From: Pseudomonadota bacterium | GTDB lineage: Bacteria > Pseudomonadota > Gammaproteobacteria > Burkholderiales > Burkholderiaceae_E | Length of the DNA: 42,505 nucleotides | Reading direction: 5' to 3' | Assembly: GCA_029779435.1 (NCBI GenBank) | Contig: JAKPAM010000088.1 | Location: 1-42,505, forward strand | Part shown: positions 6,905 to 14,947 of the stretch, in pieces | Numbering within the stretch: position 1 is the first letter of the stretch | Layout of the letters: each line of letters starts with the position of its first letter | Notes under the pieces: generated by a model | Databases searched by the model: none | Told to the model about the DNA's origin: nothing | What the model saw: the letters and a program-made list of their open reading frames with translations, nothing else | Translations under genes and position numbers: made by a program

Positions 6905-7594
6905 ATGGCCTCCCGTCCAAACGCCGACGCCCATCCGCTGTCGCCCGGGCATGCCGAGTTCCGGCTGCTGCCCCCGGCCACGCGCGAGGCGCTGGTGGCG
7001 ATCGGTACACCGCGCGTCTGGCGCGACGGCCAGATGCTGCTACGAATCGGCGAAGCCGGCAGCGGGGTGTTCCTGGTCCGCAGCGGCCGCGTGCGCCTGC
7101 GCGTGCTGAATCCCGACGGTCACGAGTTGATCCTCGGCTGGTTCCGTGCCGGCACGCTGGGGCAACTGGTGTCGGCGCTGGCCGAGGTGGCTTCGCCGTG
7201 CGACATCGTCGCCGACGGACGTTGCGAAGTGCTGCACATCGCACGCGACAAGCTGACCGAACTGCTGGCCCGCGATGCGGCCGCCGCGCTGGCGATCGCC
7301 CGGCTGCTCAGCGTGCGCCTGGGCCTCGTGCTCGACATGCTGCGCCTGCAGTCGCTCGAATCACTGGCCGATCGCGTATGGGCAACGCTGCTGCGGCTCG
7401 CGCGGTGGACGCCCGTCGGCCGGTCGACCGGAGCGCCACGGCAACGGGTCGGTGAACTCGTGATCACGCAGGCCGATCTGGCACGCGCGGTCGGCGCGTC
7501 GCGCTACCGCGTCGGATTGGTATTGCAGCGGCTCGCCGACGACGGCCACGTCGTACTGCAACGCGGCCGGATCACGGTCTTCGCACCACGTTGA
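6905..7594 (+). CDS. Crp/Fnr family transcriptional regulator
   Basis: A 229-residue regulator: a cyclic-nucleotide-binding-type beta-barrel domain (about residues 20-120, with FLVRSGRVRLRVLNPDGHELILGWFRAGTLGQ), a dimerisation helix (about 125-160) and a C-terminal winged helix-turn-helix of the HTH_Crp_2 type (ITQADLARAVGASRYRVGLVLQRLADDG, 187-214). The barrel lacks an evident Arg-Ser phosphate-binding cassette for cAMP (the turn reads GTLGQLVSALAEV), and there is no N-terminal cysteine cluster for an Fe-S centre as in Fnr, so the effector is unknown. The start at 6905 is the first Met of the coding-like region. A perfect palindrome lies 20 nt upstream. It is divergent from the MBL/DUF1254 operon and converges on lldD with a 4-nt gap. 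Confidence 0.85.
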   Translation: MASRPNADAHPLSPGHAEFRLLPPATREALVAIGTPRVWRDGQMLLRIGEAGSGVFLVRSGRVRLRVLNPDGHELILGWFRAGTLGQLVSALAEVASPCDIVADGRCEVLHIARDKLTELLARDAAAALAIARLLSVRLGLVLDMLRLQSLESLADRVWATLLRLARWTPVGRSTGAPRQRVGELVITQADLARAVGASRYRVGLVLQRLADDGHVVLQRGRITVFAPR

Positions 7595-7598
7595 CCGA

Positions 7599-8774
7599 TC
7601 ACATTCGGGTCATGATGGCGGCTTCGTCGGGCGCCGTCCCCGGCAGCAGGATCGATCGATCGACGTTCTGGATGTTCGTGTGGCCGCAGAACGCCATCGT
7701 GACGTCCAGTTCCTTGTGGATGACCTGCAGCGCCTTCAGCACGCCTTCCTCACCCATCGCGCCCAGGCCGTAGACCATCGCGCGGCCGATCATCGTGCCC
7801 CGCGCGCCCAGCGCCCAGGCCTTGAGCACGTCCTGGCCGCTGCGGATGCCGCCGTCCATCCACACTTCGAGCTTGTCGCCGACGGCCGCGACGATCGGGG
7901 GCAGCGCGCTGATGCTCGACGGCGCGCCGTCGAGCTGCCGCCCGCCGTGGTTGCTGACGACGATCGCATCGGCACCGACCTCGGCGGCCAGGCGCGCGTC
8001 CTCTTCGACCATGATGCCCTTGAGGATCAGCTTGCCGCCCCACTGCCGCTTGACCCATTCGACGTCGACCCATGACAGCCGGGGATCGAACTGCTCGTTC
8101 GTCCACGCGGCCAGCGAACTCATGTCCGAGACGCCCTTGACGTGGCCGACGAGGTTGCGGAACGTGCGCCGCTCGGTCTTGGCCATCCCCAGGCACCAGC
8201 GCGGTTTGGTCGCCAGGTTCAGGATGTTGCGCAGCGTCGGCCGCGGCGGCGCGCTCAGGCCGTTCTTCAGGTCCTTATGACGCTGGCCGATCACTTGCAG
8301 GTCCAGCGTCAGCACCAGCGCGCTGCAGCCCGCGTCGCGCGCGCGGCCGATCATCCGCGCCATCGCCTCGCGGTCGCGCATCATGTAGAGCTGGAACCAG
8401 AAAGGCGCCTTGGTGTGCTGCGCGATGTCCTCGATCGAGCAGATGCTCATCGTCGACAGCGTGAACGGGATGCCGAACTTCTCGGCGGCGCGCGCCGCCA
8501 GGATCTCGCCGTCGGCGTGCTGCATGCCGGTCAGCCCGACCGGCGCGATCGCCACCGGCATGCGCGCCGCCTGGCCGACCATCGTCGTGGCCGTCGTGCG
8601 GTTCTCCATGTTGACCGCCACGCGCTGGCGCAGCTTGATCGTCTGGAAGTCCGCTTCATTGGCGCGATAAGTGCCCTCGGTCCAGGAGCCCGAGTCGGCG
8701 TAGTCGTAGAACATCCGCGGCACGCGCCTCTCGGCCAGCACGCGCAGGTCTTCGATCGTGGTAATGACTGTCAT
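7599..8774 (-). CDS. lldD: FMN-dependent L-lactate dehydrogenase / alpha-hydroxy-acid oxidase
   Basis: A 391-residue FMN-dependent alpha-hydroxy-acid dehydrogenase, oxidising L-lactate to pyruvate and passing electrons to the respiratory chain at the inner membrane. Visible family residues: Tyr23/Tyr25 in MFYDYA, the FMN segment IAPVGLTGMQ, the catalytic His276 and Arg279 in VVSNHGGRQLDG, and the phosphate loop MDGGIRSGQDVLKA…GRAMVYGLGAMGEEGV. The length fits LldD. It follows the lactate permease on the same strand after 85 nt, a standard lactate-use pair. No strong Shine-Dalgarno precedes the ATG, so its translation may depend on the upstream transcript. A closely related specificity (glycolate, mandelate) cannot be excluded, but the permease next door favours lactate. 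Confidence 0.93.
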   Translation of the reverse strand: MTVITTIEDLRVLAERRVPRMFYDYADSGSWTEGTYRANEADFQTIKLRQRVAVNMENRTTATTMVGQAARMPVAIAPVGLTGMQHADGEILAARAAEKFGIPFTLSTMSICSIEDIAQHTKAPFWFQLYMMRDREAMARMIGRARDAGCSALVLTLDLQVIGQRHKDLKNGLSAPPRPTLRNILNLATKPRWCLGMAKTERRTFRNLVGHVKGVSDMSSLAAWTNEQFDPRLSWVDVEWVKRQWGGKLILKGIMVEEDARLAAEVGADAIVVSNHGGRQLDGAPSSISALPPIVAAVGDKLEVWMDGGIRSGQDVLKAWALGARGTMIGRAMVYGLGAMGEEGVLKALQVIHKELDVTMAFCGHTNIQNVDRSILLPGTAPDEAAIMTRM

Positions 8775-8809
8775 CGGGGGTCTCGTCTCGTCGTGTCCGG
8801 GAAAGCGCG

Positions 8810-8831
8810 CCGCGCCGGCCGGCCCGCGCGG
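8810..8831. repeat. GC-rich hairpin between lldP and lldD
   Basis: CCGCGC (8810-8815) pairs with GCGCGG (8826-8831) around a centre that includes the palindrome GGCCGGCC. It falls in the 85-nt gap between the permease stop and the lldD start and could attenuate or stabilise the transcript. In so GC-rich a spacer a hairpin this size may be chance. Confidence 0.35.
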
Positions 8832-8859
8832 GGCCGACCTGCGGTCGCCGGAATCGGGA

Positions 8860-10518
8860 TCAGCGCACGACCGTCAACGTGAACGGCCACAGGTAAGCCT
8901 GCGCGGTCACGTACAGGCCGACCAGGCAGGCCAGCGCGATCGAATGGAAGAACACGTAGCGAAGGATGTCGCCTTCGTGATCGAACCAGCGCGTCGCGGT
9001 GGACGCGACGACGATCGATTGCGCGTCGATCATCTTGCCCATCACGCCGCCCGAGCTGTTGGCCGCGCCCATCAGGTTGCCCGACAGGCCGAGCTGCTCG
9101 GCCGCCACCTTCTGCATGCCGCCGAACAGCACGTTCGACGCGGTATCGGAGCCGGTCAGCGCGACGCCGAGCCAGCCCATCAGCGTGCCGAAGAACGGAT
9201 ACAGCACGCCGGTGTTCGCGAACGCCAGGCCCAGCGTCGTATCAGTGCCCGAGTAGCGCGTCAGCGTGCCCAGCGCCAGCATCAGCACGATCGTCAGCAG
9301 CGAATACTTGACCAGCCAGATCGTGCGCAGGAACGTGCTGACGATGGTGACCGGGTTGTACTTCATGAACAGCGCGCTGACGATCGCCGACAGCAGGATG
9401 CCGGTGCCGGTGGCCGACAGCAGGTTCAACGTGTAGACGGCGCCCTCCTTGGTCGGCTTGGGCACGACGGGCGGCACCTTCTCGATCGCGTTGTGCAGCC
9501 CTTCCATCGGGAACGCCGGCGCGAAGATGCCGTTCATCCATGCCTTGACCGAAGGCAGGCCCCAGATGAACACGAACACCGACAGGATCACCCAGGGCGT
9601 CCAGGCGCGTATCAGGTCGCCGGTCGGATGCTGGGTCACCGCCTTGGCGGGCTTGGCCTCGGCCGCGCTCGGATCGTGGCCGCGCATCGACGGCGACGTC
9701 CAGATCTTCTTCGGCTGCCAGACGCGCAGGAACAGCACCAGCGACACCATCGATACGATCGCCGCGATGATGTCGACCAGTTCGGGGCCGATGTAGTTGG
9801 AGACGATGAACTGCGGCACCGCGAACGACACGCCGGTGACGAGGATCGCCGGCCAGATCTCCATCATTCCCTTACGGCCGGCGAACGCCCAGATCAGCCA
9901 GAACGGCACCAGCAGCGAGAACACCGGCAACTGGCGGCCGATCATCGCGGTCACTTCCATCAGGTCGTAGCCGTGGACCTTGGCCAGCGTGATCACCGGC
10001 GTGCCCAGCGCGCCGAAGGCCACCGGCGCGGTATTGGCGATCAGCGACAGGCCCGACGCGGCCAGCGGCGAGAAACCGAGGCCGATCAGGATCGCCGCCG
10101 TCACCGCGACCGGCGTGCCGAAGCCGGCGGCTCCTTCGAAGAACGCCCCGAAGCAGAACGCGATCAGCAGCAACTGGATCCGCCGGTCCTCGGTAATGCC
10201 GGACAGCGAATCCTGCAATACCGTGAAACTGCCGTTCTGCTCGGTGAGCTGATGCAGGAAGATGATATTCAGCACGATCCAGCCGATCGGCAGCAGGCCG
10301 GTGAAGCCGCCGAACAGGGCCGCGCGCCCGGCCATCTCGGCCGGCATGCCATAAGCGAAGATCGCCACCAGCAGCGCCGCGATCAGGCCCATGCCGGCCG
10401 CGATGTGCGCCTTGATATGGAAAAACCCCAGCGCGGCCAGCATCACCACGACGGGGATGGCGGCCAACGCCGTGGAAATGAACATGTTGCCGAAAGGATC
10501 GTAGATCTGCTGCCACAT
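8860..10518 (-). CDS. lldP: L-lactate permease (LctP family)
   Basis: A 552-residue inner-membrane protein of the lactate permease (LctP) family, importing L-lactate with protons. Most of the chain is hydrophobic with a dozen or more membrane spans. Family blocks include MWQQIYDPFGNMFISTALAAIPVV at the N-terminus, GAFFEGAAGFGTPVAVTAAIL, and near the C-terminus the LFGGMQKVAAEQLGLS and AANSSGGVMGKMIDAQSIVVA motifs that characterise LctP. GGGAG lies ten bases upstream of the ATG. It is the first gene of the lldP-lldD pair. The 299-nt region upstream carries a LysR-type box, and a LysR gene follows on the same strand; that regulator is a candidate controller. Confidence 0.95.
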   Translation of the reverse strand: MWQQIYDPFGNMFISTALAAIPVVVMLAALGFFHIKAHIAAGMGLIAALLVAIFAYGMPAEMAGRAALFGGFTGLLPIGWIVLNIIFLHQLTEQNGSFTVLQDSLSGITEDRRIQLLLIAFCFGAFFEGAAGFGTPVAVTAAILIGLGFSPLAASGLSLIANTAPVAFGALGTPVITLAKVHGYDLMEVTAMIGRQLPVFSLLVPFWLIWAFAGRKGMMEIWPAILVTGVSFAVPQFIVSNYIGPELVDIIAAIVSMVSLVLFLRVWQPKKIWTSPSMRGHDPSAAEAKPAKAVTQHPTGDLIRAWTPWVILSVFVFIWGLPSVKAWMNGIFAPAFPMEGLHNAIEKVPPVVPKPTKEGAVYTLNLLSATGTGILLSAIVSALFMKYNPVTIVSTFLRTIWLVKYSLLTIVLMLALGTLTRYSGTDTTLGLAFANTGVLYPFFGTLMGWLGVALTGSDTASNVLFGGMQKVAAEQLGLSGNLMGAANSSGGVMGKMIDAQSIVVASTATRWFDHEGDILRYVFFHSIALACLVGLYVTAQAYLWPFTLTVVR

Positions 10519-10700
10519 GGCGGGTGTCTCCCGGTCGCTGCTTGGACGTTATGTAGGATGAGTCTCGTGGACGGAACCGATTCGCCGGCAACGGCTGGTG
10601 ATGGCCAGCGTCGCGGTGGACGCCTTGTCGGGCAAGGTCCGCGGTGCGAGCGACTTTAGGGTTGATCGCGGGAGCCCTGCATGAAAAACGCCGTGCGCGC

Positions 10701-10719
10701 GCTTGAAGTTATTTCAAGC
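10701..10719. promoter_or_regulatory. LysR-type T-N11-A box upstream of lldP
   Basis: GCTTGAA-GTTAT-TTCAAGC is a perfect 7-bp inverted repeat containing TGAAGTTATTTCA, the T-N11-A pattern of LysR-type regulators. It is the clearest dyad in the 299-nt region between the LysR gene and lldP (10519-10817), about 185 nt upstream of the lldP start. That region holds no other supported feature. The site is more AT-rich than its flanks. Confidence 0.45.
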
Positions 10720-10817
10720 CGGCGACGGCGGCAAGTAAGCCGCGCGTAAGTTCGGGATGCTGACCTGCCCGAAGTGGGTGCCCATGGTGGTCAAAAGACC
10801 TGATTGTCAGAAAATCG

Positions 10818-11699
10818 TCAGTCTTTGAGCGCTTGCCGCAGCCAGTCGACGAAGGCCGCGCACTCCCAGCGCTCCAGCGTGCCGGGCTTCCAGCACAGGT
10901 AGTAGCCGTGCGGCGACGGCACGCTGACCGTCGACAGCCTTACCAGACGGCCGCTGTCGAGCCAGCTTCGGCCCAGCTTGAGCCGCATCAGCGCAACGCC
11001 GAAGCCCGCGACCGCCGCATCGAGCACGAGCCCCAGATCGTTGAACTGCGAGCCGGCGTGCGGCTCGGCGCGATCGATGCCGCAGGCGCGGAACCACGTT
11101 CGCCAGGGTTCGAGCGGCGTGCGGATCAAATGGGCGCGCGCGATCGTCTGCTCGGCCCGGAAGCCATCGAACGGGCCGGCCTCGTGCAGGTAGTCCGGAC
11201 TGCACACCGGACAGACTTCATCGGCCTGCAGATGCATCGATTCGCGGCCGGCGAACGGGCCGGTGCCGAACAGCACTTGCAGGTCGGTATCCTCGGCCGT
11301 CATGTTCGAGCCCGGAATCACGACGTGCAGCGTCAGTTCGACGTCGGGATAAGCATGGCGGAACAGCGCGAGCCGCGGCAGCAGCAATTGGCGCGAGAAC
11401 GTCGGCGTGACGCCCAGCCGCAGCCGGGTCGGCGCGCCCGGCTGCTGCCCGGGCATCTGCCGCAATGCGGCCAGCGCCTCGCGCACGCGCGGCAGATAGG
11501 CGGCGCCCTCGGGGCTCGGCGTGAAGTCCGCCCGCGTGAACAGCTTGACGCCCAGTTGCGATTCGAGCTGGCGAATGCGGTGGCTGACGGCGCTGGGCGT
11601 GACGCTGAGCTCCTCGGCCGCCAGCGTGACGCTACGCAGCCGCGCCAGCGCATCGAACGCCTGCAACGACTGGATCGGCGGAATGCGGGCGGCGGTCAT
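10818..11699 (-). CDS. LysR family regulator (GcvA-like)
   Basis: A 293-residue LysR-type regulator. The N-terminal winged helix (residues 8-66) shows the GcvA/AmpR-like pattern PPIQSLQAFDALARLRSVTLAA then EELSVTPSAVSHRIRQLESQLG. The effector domain begins near residue 92 (TRLRLGVTPTFSRQLLLPRL) and runs to the end. The GcvA branch often controls amino-acid, lactate or beta-lactamase genes, but the target cannot be read from sequence. It is followed on the same strand, after 299 nt, by lldP, whose upstream region has a LysR-type box. Upstream lies an unrelated DUF3616 gene 61 nt away. The ribosome site is weak. Confidence 0.9.
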   Translation of the reverse strand: MTAARIPPIQSLQAFDALARLRSVTLAAEELSVTPSAVSHRIRQLESQLGVKLFTRADFTPSPEGAAYLPRVREALAALRQMPGQQPGAPTRLRLGVTPTFSRQLLLPRLALFRHAYPDVELTLHVVIPGSNMTAEDTDLQVLFGTGPFAGRESMHLQADEVCPVCSPDYLHEAGPFDGFRAEQTIARAHLIRTPLEPWRTWFRACGIDRAEPHAGSQFNDLGLVLDAAVAGFGVALMRLKLGRSWLDSGRLVRLSTVSVPSPHGYYLCWKPGTLERWECAAFVDWLRQALKD

Positions 11700-11760
11700 T
11701 GCATGCCGGAGTGGAACAAGCGTCTAAGCTCGATGCGTCGCGGATCGCCGATGGTGCCGC

Positions 11761-12879
11761 TCAATGCCGACGCGGCACCGTGAAGCGCATCGGGCCGCCG
11801 TCGCACAGGCCATCGGACAGCACGGCGATCCGGTAGTGCTGCGGCGAGTCCTCGAGCACCGCCATCGCCTCGGGCTTGATCTGGCGGCTGCAGCCATCGG
11901 CAGGCACGGCCGGCAGCGCCAGCGTCGCCAGTTCGGTCACCAGCGAATCGCGCCGGGGCTCCCACAATGCGATCCGCCACGGCAGGTCGGCATTGTCGGG
12001 TTGGTCGTCCGGGCCGATCAGCATCAGCACGCCATCGGCGACGGTAGCCAGGTCGCGAATGCCGACACCCCGGCCCAGCGGCGCCGTGTGCACGTGCATC
12101 GACACTTCCTCGCCGGTGAACAGCGCCTCGGCATCGAACGTCAGCCAGCGCACGCGGCCGTGCGCGGTGCCCTGGCGCAGCCCGAAGGCGAGCCGGCCGT
12201 CGAACCACGCGAGGCCCTCGATGTTCAGCCCGCCGCGCCCCGGACAACGCTTGGCGCCCAGGTCGGCCCGGCGCTGCATCGCGCGCCACGCCGCGCGCGA
12301 CGATTCGATCCGCGCACCGGCCAGCGCCTGCGGCGACAGCCCATCGCGCGCGTCATAAGGAATCCGCCACACCTGCTGGCTGGCCGGGTTGTTCTCGCAG
12401 CCGCCGCGCTTGCGCGCGTGCGATCCGCTCACGTACAGATAGCCGCGGCCATCGCTGGCGACACCCTCGGCATCGAGTTCGGCGCCTCGCTCGCGCAGCG
12501 GGATCGGTGTCGACGACAGCCTGTACGCATCGCCGTCCAGCGTGACCGTGCGCAGTTCATCCCCTTCATCGAAGGCCACCAGGCAGTGCGCGGTACCGCC
12601 GGCGCGCACCGGGCAGGCGATGCCGCTCAGCGAGCGGCGCACCTTGTCGGCCTTGCCGGCGAAACCGAAGCTGCCCTGCGCGGCCAATGGCCCGGCCTCG
12701 GGCCGCAGGACCACGGCCGCCGGCGGCTGCGCAGCGGGCGACGGAGCGACGGCAGGCGCTGCCGATTGCGCGATCGCGCTGCCGGCGACCACCGCAGCGG
12801 CAAACCAGGCGCCCATCCGCGACAGCGCCCGCATCATCCGCGCGGGCGAAGCGCGGGACGGGATCGAACGTTCGACCAT
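11761..12879 (-). CDS. Exported DUF3616-type beta-propeller-like protein
   Basis: A 372-residue exported protein. The N-terminus (MVERSIPSRASPARMMRAL then MGAWFAAAVVAGSAIAQS) is a signal peptide with a long basic n-region, cleaved near Ala-Gln; the Ala/Pro-rich linker that follows reaches residue 65. The mature part matches DUF3616: ELDAEGVASDGRGYLYVSGSH, LNIEGLAWFDGRLAFGLRQG, GVGIRDLATVADGVLMLIGP and a late KPEAMAVLEDSP. These repeated strand-turn units suggest a beta-propeller. The family has no established activity. ACGGAG stands five bases before the ATG. There are conserved-looking cysteines (about 90, 99, 161, 209, 331, 357) that could form disulfides in the periplasm. It follows the quinone oxidoreductase gene by 31 nt, so the two may share a transcript. 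Confidence 0.7.
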   Translation of the reverse strand: MVERSIPSRASPARMMRALSRMGAWFAAAVVAGSAIAQSAAPAVAPSPAAQPPAAVVLRPEAGPLAAQGSFGFAGKADKVRRSLSGIACPVRAGGTAHCLVAFDEGDELRTVTLDGDAYRLSSTPIPLRERGAELDAEGVASDGRGYLYVSGSHARKRGGCENNPASQQVWRIPYDARDGLSPQALAGARIESSRAAWRAMQRRADLGAKRCPGRGGLNIEGLAWFDGRLAFGLRQGTAHGRVRWLTFDAEALFTGEEVSMHVHTAPLGRGVGIRDLATVADGVLMLIGPDDQPDNADLPWRIALWEPRRDSLVTELATLALPAVPADGCSRQIKPEAMAVLEDSPQHYRIAVLSDGLCDGGPMRFTVPRRH

Positions 12880-12910
12880 GATGACTCCGTGGCGTGATTG
12901 AATCGTCAGT

Positions 12911-13924
12911 TCAATAACCGTCGAGCACGACCTTGCCGACCATCCGGTTCGACTCGACCAGCGCGTGCGCGGCGCGCAGCGTCGCCGCGTCGAGCCGGCC
13001 CTGGGTCCTGGCGTGCGTGCTGCGGATCAGCCCGCCATCGACGAGGTCCGCGACCTCGCTCAGCAACCGCCCCTGCTGCGCCATGTCGGGCAGCTCGAAG
13101 CCCGAGCGCGTGAACATGCCTTCCCAGTGCAGCGACGCGCTGCGCGCCTTGAGCAGGCGCACATCGATCGGACCGGTCTCGTCGATCACGCACAATCGCC
13201 CGAACGGCGCGATGACCTTGGCCAGCTCGGCAAAGTGCTGGTCGGTATGCGAGATGCTGAAGATCGCCTCGACCCAGCGCAGGCCGGCGGCCTTCAGTTG
13301 CGGCGACAGCGGCTGCGAATGATCGAGGACCACATCGGCCCCCAGGCGCTCGGCCTGCGCGCGCGACTCGGGACGCGACGCGGTGGCGATCACGCGCGCG
13401 CCGGTCAGCCGCTTGGCCAACTGGATCGCCATCGAGCCGACGCCGCCGGCGCCCGCGGTGATCAGCACCGATCCGGGATCCGCGGGCCGTCCGATACGCA
13501 ACTGCAAGCGATCGAACAGCGACTCCCATGCGGTGATCGTCGTCAACGGCATCGCCGCGGCCTGCGCGAAATCCAGCGATCGCGGCTTGCGCCCGACCAG
13601 CCGCTCGTCGACGCAATGCCGCTCCGCGTTGCCGCCCTGGCGCGTGCGCGAGCCCGCATACCAGACCTCGTCGCCGGGCGCGAAGCCGGTGACCTGCGCG
13701 CCCACGGCCTCGACGACCCCGGCCACGTCGAAGCCGAGCACGCGCGGCTGCCCGTCGGCCGGCGCCACATTGCGGCGCAGCTTGGTGTCGACCGGATTGA
13801 CCGACACCGCGCGCACGCGGACCAGCAGGTCGCGCGGACCCGGCTCGGGCTCGGGCAGCGTCACGTCGACCAGGCACGCCGGATCATCGACCGGCAGGCA
13901 TTGCAGATAAGCGACGGCTTTCAT
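12911..13924 (-). CDS. Zinc-free quinone oxidoreductase-type MDR protein
   Basis: A 337-residue medium-chain dehydrogenase/reductase of the NADPH:quinone oxidoreductase/zeta-crystallin type. The GroES-like half reads VRVRAVSVNPVDTKLR and RVLGFDVAGVVEAVGAQVTGF; the NADPH-binding Rossmann half has ITAGAGGVGSMAIQLAKRL near residue 155 and VIATASRPESRAQAERLGAD. It lacks the Cys/His-Glu zinc ligands of alcohol dehydrogenases. Likely role: reduction of quinones or activated alkenes in the cytoplasm. The start at 13924 (MKAVAYL) is supported by GGAG seven bases upstream. It precedes the DUF3616 gene by 31 nt. A 9-bp tandem repeat lies just upstream of its ribosome site. Confidence 0.88.
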   Translation of the reverse strand: MKAVAYLQCLPVDDPACLVDVTLPEPEPGPRDLLVRVRAVSVNPVDTKLRRNVAPADGQPRVLGFDVAGVVEAVGAQVTGFAPGDEVWYAGSRTRQGGNAERHCVDERLVGRKPRSLDFAQAAAMPLTTITAWESLFDRLQLRIGRPADPGSVLITAGAGGVGSMAIQLAKRLTGARVIATASRPESRAQAERLGADVVLDHSQPLSPQLKAAGLRWVEAIFSISHTDQHFAELAKVIAPFGRLCVIDETGPIDVRLLKARSASLHWEGMFTRSGFELPDMAQQGRLLSEVADLVDGGLIRSTHARTQGRLDAATLRAAHALVESNRMVGKVVLDGY

Positions 13925-13973
13925 CGGCGGGCTCCGTGGCGGCGTCCGGGCTGGCGACTCATGGATCCAGCGG

Positions 13974-14026
13974 CTTATGGGACTTATGGGACTTATGGGA
14001 CTTATGGGACTTAGGGGACTTAGGGG
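13974..14026. repeat. 9-bp tandem repeat (ACTTATGGG, about six units)
   Basis: Four units of ACTTATGGG (the first lacking its first base match, 13974-13981, then 13982-13990, 13991-13999, 14000-14008) are followed by two units of the variant ACTTAGGGG (14009-14017, 14018-14026). The array lies between the HAD gene and the quinone oxidoreductase gene, 50 nt upstream of the latter's start. Such arrays change copy number by slippage and would alter promoter or leader spacing here. Confidence 0.9.
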
Positions 14027-14067
14027 TCTGGCAGCGCATGGAATTGGCGGTTCAGTGATTCGTCGAC

Positions 14068-14700
14068 TCAGCGCAGCGCGAAGCCGACCAGCGATTCGAG
14101 TTCGTCGAGCGCCGGCCCGGGCGCGCCAACCTTGATCGTCTTCATCCCCATCTGCCGGGCCGGCTTCAGGTTGATGCCCAGGTCGTCCAGGTAGACGCAG
14201 CGATCGGGCGCCACGCCCAACGCGTCGGTCATCATCCGGTAGATGCGCGGATCGGGCTTGCGCAGGCCGGCGCGGGCGCTCTCGATCACGTGATGGAACA
14301 ACGCCATGATGTCGCGCTTGTACAGCGAGCCGGGCGTCGCGGCGTCGTTCGACGTGAAGTTGTTGGTGATGCAGCCCGTCTTCATCCGCTCGCCGATGCG
14401 CCGCAGCGCCTCGACCATTTCGGGACGGATCGTCCCGGACAACAGCGGCAGCACGTCGGCGCCGCGCACCTCGTGCCCCAGCGCCAGGCTCTCGCTCGCG
14501 AACGCCGCGTCGAACTGCGCGTGATCGTATTCGCTGCGTTCGAGCCGCGCCCACGCGTTGTCGTGCGGATTCGTCGCGTTGATCGTGCGAAGGAAGTCGG
14601 CCGGCAGCCCGCGCGAGCGTTCGAATGCGGCGAACGCCTCGAACGGGCTCGACGAGATCACGCCGCCAAAATCCCAGATGACTGCCTCGATGCTCGACAT
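14068..14700 (-). CDS. HAD-IA family hydrolase
   Basis: A 210-residue haloacid-dehalogenase superfamily protein of subfamily IA. Motif I is WDFGGVI (residues 9-15) with the nucleophile Asp10, but the usual second Asp four residues on is missing (DFGGV rather than DxDxT/V), as in the epoxide-hydrolase N-domain and YihX-type branch. Motif II is ITNNF with Thr near 113, motif III Lys is in GLRKPDPRIY, and motif IV is VYLDDLGIN with two Asp. A small helical cap lies between residues 16 and 85. Probably a phosphatase of sugar phosphates or similar, cytoplasmic. AGGAG precedes the ATG by ten bases. Divergent from the phosphatase gene at 14948. Confidence 0.88.
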   Translation of the reverse strand: MSSIEAVIWDFGGVISSSPFEAFAAFERSRGLPADFLRTINATNPHDNAWARLERSEYDHAQFDAAFASESLALGHEVRGADVLPLLSGTIRPEMVEALRRIGERMKTGCITNNFTSNDAATPGSLYKRDIMALFHHVIESARAGLRKPDPRIYRMMTDALGVAPDRCVYLDDLGINLKPARQMGMKTIKVGAPGPALDELESLVGFALR

Positions 14701-14947
14701 CGTCACGTTTCTCCTGAAGTCGCACGGCGTCGCGCGCCACCCGCGAAGACCGGTGCGGAGACCGGCGGACGCGCCGTGCAGACCCGCGACTTTAACCCGG
14801 ATGCGCGGCCGGACACCGGTGATCGCGCAAGGTTCCGAGCGAACGATGGTGGCGAGAAACCGGCGCGATCGATCAGGCACAATCGACGCGATGGCCGGCC
14901 GCCCCGTCGGATCGACGCCATCCATCCACCCAAGAGGAGACACAACG

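Noticed and set aside
8758..10659. Very long plus-strand open frame antisense to lldP
   Set aside because: Arg/His/Gln/Asp-rich with no domain; it mirrors the codon bias of the well-supported permease on the other strand.
10681..10749. 22-codon plus-strand ORF (MKNAVRALEV…) with GGAG upstream in the lldP promoter region
   Set aside because: Too short to judge, transcribed away from lldP, and it contains the inverted repeat, which is the better explanation for the sequence.
10789..10800. GGTC-AAAA-GACC as an LldR-type operator
   Set aside because: Only a 4-bp dyad; expected by chance, and located beside the LysR 3' end far from lldP.
13974..14026. CRISPR-like array
   Set aside because: The 9-bp units are contiguous with no spacers; it is a simple tandem repeat.
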